A DNA stretch of 8,142 bases, from positions 1-8,142 of the forward strand of contig DLSG01000077.1 of NCBI GenBank assembly GCA_002501285.1, written 5' to 3'. Of the stretch, positions 1-4,632 are shown piece by piece. Origin of the DNA: Christensenella sp. UBA7868 (GTDB lineage: Bacteria; Bacillota; Clostridia; Christensenellales; UBA1242). Numbering within the stretch: the stretch's first letter is position 1; every line of letters starts with the position of its first letter. Below the pieces are notes generated by a model. That model ran no database searches. It was not told the DNA's origin and saw nothing but the letters and a program-made list of their open reading frames with translations. The translations under genes and the position numbers were made by a program.

Positions 1-119
1 AAAAATAAAAAATAAAAATTAACATAACTAATTTTAATCAAAGTTTGTTAAAGATAAAATATGAAATTTTAATAAATTCTGTTTTAAAGAAAAACTTTAT
101 TAATCTACAACTTAAAAAT
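1..119. other. Non-coding AT-rich spacer
   Basis: This stretch is dense in stop codons in all frames and almost all A and T. I see no open frame, RNA gene or convincing promoter. One weak TTGTTA (45-50) / TTTAAT (68-73) pair with a 17-bp gap exists, but nothing downstream would be driven by it, so I do not call it. Confidence 0.6.
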
Positions 120-150
120 AAAAAATCTACTGTAAATAAGTAGATTTTTT
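120..150 (-). terminator. Intrinsic terminator of murG, probably bidirectional
   Basis: Arms 120-130 (AAAAAATCTAC) and 140-150 (GTAGATTTTTT) are perfectly complementary over 11 bp, around a 9-nt loop (131-139). On the minus strand the stem lies about 29 nt after the murG stop codon and is followed by a T-rich run, so it suits murG. The plus-strand reading also ends in a long T run (about 144-151, then more T's at 157-164), so it could also stop transcription arriving from a gene left of the window. The stem is AT-rich apart from its CTAC/GTAG core. Confidence 0.75.
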
Positions 151-178
151 TAATAATTTTTTTTATGTGCTTTAAATT

Positions 179-1213
179 TTATTCTAAAAGCAATTTAGCA
201 ATTGTAGAACTTGCATTTTTTGTGTTAGCGTTTTTCATGTTTAAAATATAAAAATCTTTATTTTTTAAAACATTATTTATGCTGTTTATAAGGCTAGTTT
301 CGGTTAAATCTTCTTCTAAAATAACTTTGGAATAACCTTTTTCTTTAAAATATTCGGCGTTTAAAATTTGGTCACCACGACTAGCCTTTTTTGAAAGTGG
401 TATTAAAATATTGGGTTTATTTAGTGCTAAAAACTCATTTATAGCGTTACTTCCTGCACGAGAAATAATTAAATCTGCTAAACTGAACATATCTTCAATG
501 TTTGCAGCAAATTCTAGTTGAACATAATTGTCATAATGTTTTGTTGGGGTTTTGTTGTTTTTGCCAACTATATGAATTATATTAAAATTGTTTAGTTTAT
601 CTAGACTTTTATAAATTGTGTTGTTTATGGTCTTGCTTCCTAAACTTCCGCCAACAATAAGGATTGTAGGTTTTTTTGTGTAATTTTTAAAAAGTTTTTT
701 AGCGTTTTCTTTGTTGCCCATAAAAATTTGTTTTCTAATTGGACTTCCAGTAAAAACACCATTTTTTAAGTTCTGTGCGGTTTTTTCAAAACTTGTGCAA
801 ATAATTGTACTTTTATTTTTACAAAGTCTGTTCGCAAGTCCCATTGTGATATCGCTTTCGTGGGAGATAACTTTTATATGCAATTTTTTTGCAGCAATAA
901 CAACGGGCAAGGCAACATAACCACCTTTACTGAAAACAACATCGGGTTTTATTTGCTTTAATATTTTTTTTGCCGATTTTATAGCCTTTAAAAGTTTAAA
1001 GGGTATTAATAAATTAGAAAAACTTAAACTTCGTTTTAGTTTCGTTGATGGAATTTCATAAAATGGAATATTGTTGTCTTTAATTAATTGTTTTTCAATT
1101 CCGTTGCTTCCAATATAATAAATTTTTGCTTTATTTTTAATTTCGTCTATAATTGCTAAATTTGGCATAACATGACCTGCGGTTCCGCCACCTGTAAATA
1201 CAATTTTTTTCAT
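179..1213 (-). CDS. murG: MurG, lipid II-forming UDP-GlcNAc transferase
   Basis: MurG transfers GlcNAc from UDP-GlcNAc to undecaprenyl-pyrophosphoryl-MurNAc-pentapeptide (lipid I) to make lipid II, at the inner face of the membrane. The 344-residue GT-B fold protein has the expected length and order of motifs: the N-terminal glycine loop TGGGTAGHVMPNLA (7-20), SKGGYVALP (95-103), SHES (117-120, where HExN is usual), GSPIR (156-160), the second-domain glycine loop GGSLGSKTIN (188-197), and the donor-site block SRAGSNAINEFLALNKP (251-267) continuing to ASRGDQILNA (277-286). The SRGDQ form, rather than NHQ, is typical of Bacillota enzymes as I know them. The ATG start is supported by AAGGTGA (complement of 1218-1224) about 4-6 nt upstream and by the glycine loop falling at residue 8. 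It is divergent from the kinase operon and looks monocistronic, ending at the terminator at 120-150. Its usual dcw neighbours are absent here. Confidence 0.96.
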   Translation of the reverse strand: MKKIVFTGGGTAGHVMPNLAIIDEIKNKAKIYYIGSNGIEKQLIKDNNIPFYEIPSTKLKRSLSFSNLLIPFKLLKAIKSAKKILKQIKPDVVFSKGGYVALPVVIAAKKLHIKVISHESDITMGLANRLCKNKSTIICTSFEKTAQNLKNGVFTGSPIRKQIFMGNKENAKKLFKNYTKKPTILIVGGSLGSKTINNTIYKSLDKLNNFNIIHIVGKNNKTPTKHYDNYVQLEFAANIEDMFSLADLIISRAGSNAINEFLALNKPNILIPLSKKASRGDQILNAEYFKEKGYSKVILEEDLTETSLINSINNVLKNKDFYILNMKNANTKNASSTIAKLLLE

Positions 1214-1273
1214 AATTTCACCTTTTTGTTTTTTTATATTTTATGTAACTTTTTTCTTATTTATTATATATCT

Positions 1274-1302
1274 TTATTATAAATAAAATTTGTCATTGAC
1301 AA
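1274..1302 (-). promoter_or_regulatory. Probable murG promoter (leftward)
   Basis: Read on the minus strand, TTGTCA (1302-1297) is followed after 17 bp by TAATAA (1279-1274). A perfect TATAAT (1281-1276) is also present, but with a short 15-bp spacer. Transcription would start near 1267, giving murG an A-rich leader of roughly 54 nt. Other AT-rich -10-like words lie closer to murG, so the exact -10 box is uncertain. Its -35 box overlaps that of the opposite promoter. Confidence 0.45.
1290..1302. repeat. 13-bp palindrome at the junction of divergent -35 boxes
   Basis: TTGTCA-T-TGACAA is a perfect inverted repeat with 6-bp arms around one central base. One arm supplies most of the rightward -35 box (TTGACA, 1296-1301) and is itself, read leftward, the minus-strand -35 box (TTGTCA, 1302-1297). 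It could simply be two back-to-back -35 elements. Its symmetry also fits a small operator for a dimeric regulator, but no regulator gene is visible in the window. Confidence 0.5.
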
Positions 1303-1324
1303 GTTAATTTTAAGCATATATAAT
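1296..1324 (+). promoter_or_regulatory. Consensus sigma-A promoter of the kinase-topoisomerase operon
   Basis: TTGACA (1296-1301), a 17-bp spacer, and TATAAT (1319-1324) match the housekeeping consensus exactly. The predicted transcription start, about 7 nt after the -10 box, coincides with the A of the kinase ATG at 1331. No Shine-Dalgarno sequence lies between the -10 box and the ATG, where only ATTAAT occurs. The first cistron is therefore probably translated from a leaderless mRNA. With perfect boxes, constitutive output would be high unless a repressor binds the palindrome at the -35 region. Confidence 0.85.
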
Positions 1325-1330
1325 ATTAAT

Positions 1331-2371
1331 ATGACAGAAAAGAGCGTTGACAGAGAATATATAAAAGAACAATTTAGAAGTTTTGCTGAAAGAGTTTTAA
1401 AGCCAAAATCTATTGATAGTGGTTGTTTTGGCGGTATTCACCAAAAATATTGGGTTGAATGTTATGGCAAAGAATATATGTTTAAATTTAATGACGGGAA
1501 AGACGATTATAGTGATTTTGGAGAAGTGTTTGTGTCGTATCTTTCTTATGTTTTAGGGTATAAATGTATAAATGCCGTTTTTAGCAAAGACTTTTTTTCG
1601 TTAAATGAAGCATTATACAAAAAAATCGGTTGTTTAGAAAAACTTTATGGTGTATTAATAAAAAGTTATAGAACTAAAAGTGTAATAGAAACAATTTCGC
1701 TTAAAACCTTAGAAAAAATTTATAAAAAAAGACAGCCTCAAGAAGGTTTTGCAACTTGGGAAATTGCTGAAATTTGTAAAGAATATTGTGAAGATAAAGG
1801 TTTAGTTTATTCAAAGAAAATAGAAGAGGAACTTAAAGAAATGGCACTGCTTGATTTTCTTTTTGTTCAAGCAGACAGAGGGCCTCATAACATTGAATTT
1901 TTAATTGAAGAGAAGCGTGGAAAAAAATATTTAACACTAGCGCCTATGTTTGATAACGGATTTTGTTTACATCTTATGAATTCGTTTGGACAAAAAGCGC
2001 TAGTTGAAAAATTAAAAAATAAATTTTTACATTTAACTGATAATTCAATTAATCCTAAACCCGATTTATACATTCAAAATCCAGTTTTTAATAACAAATT
2101 TTTAGAAAAAGATATTGTGACTGATTTGGCGGAAGAACTTGTAAAAAACAAATCTTTAAGAAAACTTTATGAAAATTTTAAAGATTTAAACATTAAAAAT
2201 GAAATAGAATTTGTTTTAGGAATGTATAAAAGAGAACTTCCTCAAATTAAAAAAGATATAATTTGTGCAAGCATTGAAAACAGGGTTGCATTAATTGATT
2301 TGGCTCTTGCTAAAATTGAATTAAAAGATTGCTATAAGGATTTGGAAAATGAGTGTGGTTTTGAATTATAA
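1331..2371 (+). CDS. HipA-like protein kinase (HipT/CtkA-type C-terminal kinase domain)
   Basis: This 346-residue protein looks like the kinase part of the HipA family, whose known members phosphorylate Ser/Thr in aminoacyl-tRNA synthetases or other targets. Visible signs are a glycine-containing N-lobe turn followed by QKYWVECYGKEYMFKF (38-53) with candidate ATP-contacting Lys52; Glu65 in a following helix; a mid-lobe YGVLIKSY (106-113); the catalytic loop DFLFVQADRGPHN (175-187) with candidate base Asp182 and Mg-binding Asn187; and LAPMFDNG (203-210) with the DFG-like Asp208. The HipA N-terminal subdomain 1 is missing, which makes it resemble HipT or CtkA more than full-length HipA. The loop reads DRGPHN, where DRHxxN-like forms are usual. 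No alternative in-frame start exists near the 5' end, so the ATG directly at the predicted transcription start is chosen. The 3' end overlaps the next gene by 23 nt. I am fairly sure of the superfamily; substrate and toxicity are unknown. Confidence 0.72.
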   Translation: MTEKSVDREYIKEQFRSFAERVLKPKSIDSGCFGGIHQKYWVECYGKEYMFKFNDGKDDYSDFGEVFVSYLSYVLGYKCINAVFSKDFFSLNEALYKKIGCLEKLYGVLIKSYRTKSVIETISLKTLEKIYKKRQPQEGFATWEIAEICKEYCEDKGLVYSKKIEEELKEMALLDFLFVQADRGPHNIEFLIEEKRGKKYLTLAPMFDNGFCLHLMNSFGQKALVEKLKNKFLHLTDNSINPKPDLYIQNPVFNNKFLEKDIVTDLAEELVKNKSLRKLYENFKDLNIKNEIEFVLGMYKRELPQIKKDIICASIENRVALIDLALAKIELKDCYKDLENECGFEL

Positions 2372-2672
2372 AGAGTTTAAACTAGGGGCTCTTGACTTTA
2401 AAGATAATAAGTATATTTACAATTCTTTTGAAAGTGAAAAAGATGCATTAAAAAAATATGATGCATTAATAGATTATGATTTGGTTTCAAGTAAAAATAA
2501 AATAAGTGATAAATTATTTGATTTTTTTGAAACTAATTTTGTGGACAATATTAAAAAAAGAAAAGATATTTTTGAAAAAATAGGGAAAAATGTTAAAAAT
2601 GATTATGAAATTTTAGAAAAATTTTGTAAACTTAATTTTGATAGGTTTAGTTTTTGGCTATCAAACAAATAA
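2349..2672 (+). CDS. Small protein, possible HipS-like (HipA N-terminal subdomain) partner
   Basis: A 107-residue soluble protein, rich in Lys, Phe and Asp, with no signal peptide or membrane segment. The start ATG lies inside the end of the kinase gene in another frame and has AAGGA (2336-2340) 8 nt upstream, so it is likely translationally coupled. Its opening, FKLGALDFKDNKYIY (10-24), looks like the strand-turn-strand that begins the HipA N-terminal subdomain (G-x-L, then a short turn and an aromatic-rich strand). LFDFFETNF (57-65) and KKRKDIFEKIG (69-79) recall the segment after it. In HipBST systems that subdomain is a separate protein, HipS, which acts as antitoxin to HipT. Here its partner would be the upstream kinase, which lacks this subdomain. 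The gene is well supported; the family assignment is inference from weak resemblance and context. It could also be an unrelated lineage-specific protein. Confidence 0.6.
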   Translation: MSVVLNYKEFKLGALDFKDNKYIYNSFESEKDALKKYDALIDYDLVSSKNKISDKLFDFFETNFVDNIKKRKDIFEKIGKNVKNDYEILEKFCKLNFDRFSFWLSNK

Positions 2673-2673
2673 T

Positions 2674-2687
2674 GGAGGCAGATTTTG
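2674..2687 (+). promoter_or_regulatory. Strong RBS with TTG start codon for parE
   Basis: GGAGG (2674-2678) sits 6 nt before a TTG at 2685-2687. An in-frame TAA at 2670-2672 excludes any start further upstream. The nearby ATG at 2672 is in another frame and stops after nine codons. The TTG gives the normal topoisomerase B-subunit N-terminus, so it is the start. The near-perfect ribosome site probably compensates for the weak initiator. Confidence 0.88.
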
Positions 2688-4631
2688 GCAAAGGCTTATA
2701 ATTCAAAAGATATAGTAGTTTTGGAAGGTCTTGATGCGGTTAGGTTAAGACCTGGAATGTATATTGGTGGAACTGGCGTAAAAGGTTTCCACCATTTATT
2801 ATGGGAAATTGTTGACAACGCTATTGATGAAATAGCAAACGGTTATGGTAATAAAATTAATGTTACTTTAAACAAAGATGGAAGTTGCACAGTTGAAGAT
2901 AACGGAAGAGGAATACCAACAGATATTCACCCAAAACTTAAAATAAGTGGCGTTGAAGTTGTTTTTACTCAACTTCATGCGGGCGGAAAGTTTGAAAGTG
3001 ATAACTATAAATATTCGGGCGGACTTCATGGCGTTGGTGCCAGCGTAACAAATGCTTTAAGTAGGTGGTGCGTTGTAAATGTTAAACGTGATGGCAAAAT
3101 TTTTGAAGCAAAATTTGAAAGTGTAGAGCATAAAGGCGTTGTTAAAAGCGGAATTATAACCGAGCCTTTAAGACAAATTGGCGAAACGAAAGAAACGGGT
3201 TCTACTGTAACATTTTTGCCTGATGACAGAGTTTTTAAAGATATTGTTTTTAATAGGGACACTATTTTAAACAGGCTTAAAGAACTTGCGTTTTTAAATA
3301 AAGGTTTGATTATAAATTTTGTTGACAATAGGGAAGAAAAACCTTTTGTTCGTCAATTTAATTTTACGGGTGGACTTATTGACTTTGTTAAAAATATTAC
3401 TGAAAATAAAAAACTTTTATATCCAAATCCGTTTTATATTGAAGGCGAAAGTGATGTTATTAAATTAAAAGCGGCTTTCATACACACAACAGAATATGTT
3501 GACAGCGTTTATTCTTATGTAAACAATATTCCAACTACAGAAGGCGGAACGCATGAAACAGGTTTTAAAAGTGCATTGACCAGAATTTTTAACGAAACTG
3601 CAAGAAAATTTAATTTTATTAAAGATAAAGATCCTAACTTTTTGGGTGATGACTTCAGAGATGGATTGACTGTTGTTTTGTCTATAAATATGCGAAATGT
3701 TCAATTTGAGGGACAAACAAAAGCAAAACTTGGAAATCCAGAAGCAAAAACCGAAGTTGAAAATATTGTATATAAAGAACTTGAAAAGGTTTTGCTTAAA
3801 AATGAAAATAAAAAGAATTTTGAAATAATAATTGGAAAAGCAAAAGAAGCCTTAAAAACTCGTGAAAGCGTAAGAAAAGCAAAAGAATTATCTCGTCATA
3901 AAAATAATGCGGAAACATTTAATTTGGTTGGGAAATTTGCTGCGTGCACAGGCAAAAAGGCAGAACTTAACGAAATGTTTATCGTGGAAGGTGATTCTGC
4001 GGGCGGAAGTGCAAAACAAGGAAGAGATAGGTATTTTCAGGCTATTTTGCCTTTAAGGGGAAAACCTTTAAATGTAGAGAAAAAGCGTTTAGAACAAACT
4101 CTTCAAAACGAAGAGATTAGAACAATAATATCGGCTCTTGGAACAGGAATTGCGGAAAATTTTAATATTAAAGATTTAAAATATCACAAAGTTATAATTT
4201 TGTCCGATGCCGACCAAGATGGCGGACATATAAAAGCAATATTATTAACATTCTTTTATAGGTATATGAAAGATTTGTTAAAGGAAGGTCATATTTATTT
4301 AGGTATGCCACCGCTTTATAAAGTTTCTAAAAAAGATAAGGTAATTTATGCTTATAACAACGAAGATTTAGCAAAAGCAAAAGCCGAAATTGGAAAAGGC
4401 TATGATGTTCAGCGTTATAAAGGTCTTGGAGAAATGAATCCAGAACAACTTTGGGAAACAACCATGAACCCTAAAAATCGTAAACTTGTTAAAGTTACTA
4501 TTGATGATGCACTAGAAGCAGAAAATACAATAACTACTTGGATGGGCGATGATGTTGAAGCAAGAAAAGAACATATTACAAAGTATGCAGACTTTAATAA
4601 AGTTGACGAATTTATTGAATTAGGAGAATAA
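2685..4631 (+). CDS. parE: Type IIA topoisomerase ATPase subunit, probably topoisomerase IV ParE
   Basis: This subunit binds ATP, dimerises as a gate and carries the metal-binding TOPRIM site; with subunit A it passes one duplex through another to decatenate or relax DNA. At 648 residues it is the usual length for ParE or Gram-positive GyrB. GHKL ATPase motifs: EIVDNAIDE (41-49, catalytic Glu41, Mg-binding Asn45), EDNGRGIP (71-78), SGGLHGVGAS (111-120), and transducer QTKAKLG (344-350, Lys346). TOPRIM: EGDSAGGSAKQGRDR (435-449, Glu435), DADQDGGH (508-515, Asp508, 510 and 512), RYKGLGEMNPEQLWETTM (577-594). The C-terminal DDALEAENTITTWMGDDVEARKE stretch (607-629) looks ParE-like, while LNVEK (462-466) and RTIISALGTGI (479-489) look GyrB-like. 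ParE is preferred because the partner lacks a GyrA box. It lies 12 nt after the small HipS-like gene and 1 nt before subunit A. Family certain; ParE versus GyrB moderately so. Confidence 0.9.
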   Translation: MAKAYNSKDIVVLEGLDAVRLRPGMYIGGTGVKGFHHLLWEIVDNAIDEIANGYGNKINVTLNKDGSCTVEDNGRGIPTDIHPKLKISGVEVVFTQLHAGGKFESDNYKYSGGLHGVGASVTNALSRWCVVNVKRDGKIFEAKFESVEHKGVVKSGIITEPLRQIGETKETGSTVTFLPDDRVFKDIVFNRDTILNRLKELAFLNKGLIINFVDNREEKPFVRQFNFTGGLIDFVKNITENKKLLYPNPFYIEGESDVIKLKAAFIHTTEYVDSVYSYVNNIPTTEGGTHETGFKSALTRIFNETARKFNFIKDKDPNFLGDDFRDGLTVVLSINMRNVQFEGQTKAKLGNPEAKTEVENIVYKELEKVLLKNENKKNFEIIIGKAKEALKTRESVRKAKELSRHKNNAETFNLVGKFAACTGKKAELNEMFIVEGDSAGGSAKQGRDRYFQAILPLRGKPLNVEKKRLEQTLQNEEIRTIISALGTGIAENFNIKDLKYHKVIILSDADQDGGHIKAILLTFFYRYMKDLLKEGHIYLGMPPLYKVSKKDKVIYAYNNEDLAKAKAEIGKGYDVQRYKGLGEMNPEQLWETTMNPKNRKLVKVTIDDALEAENTITTWMGDDVEARKEHITKYADFNKVDEFIELGE

Positions 4632-4632
4632 T

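Noticed and set aside
711..920. Open frame on the plus strand inside murG (69 codons)
   Set aside because: It is antisense to a clearly conserved MurG, has no good ribosome-binding site, and its hydrophobic translation is what AT-rich antisense reading of MurG would give.
1885..2073. Open frame on the minus strand inside the kinase gene
   Set aside because: It overlaps the catalytic region of the kinase in antisense and has no independent start signals or recognisable motifs.
2392..2417. TTGACT at 2392-2397 as an internal promoter before parE
   Set aside because: The nearest -10-like word (TATATT, 2412-2417) leaves only a 14-bp spacer, and at the 17-bp position there is no match, so an internal promoter is not supported.
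2672..2701. ATG at 2672 as an alternative start near parE
   Set aside because: It is in a different frame from ParE and meets a stop after nine codons; the TTG at 2685 with GGAGG gives the correct ParE N-terminus.
3026..3716. Two minus-strand open frames (3026-3328 and 3465-3716) inside parE
   Set aside because: Both are shadows of conserved ATPase and transducer coding sequence, with no upstream promoter or ribosome site.
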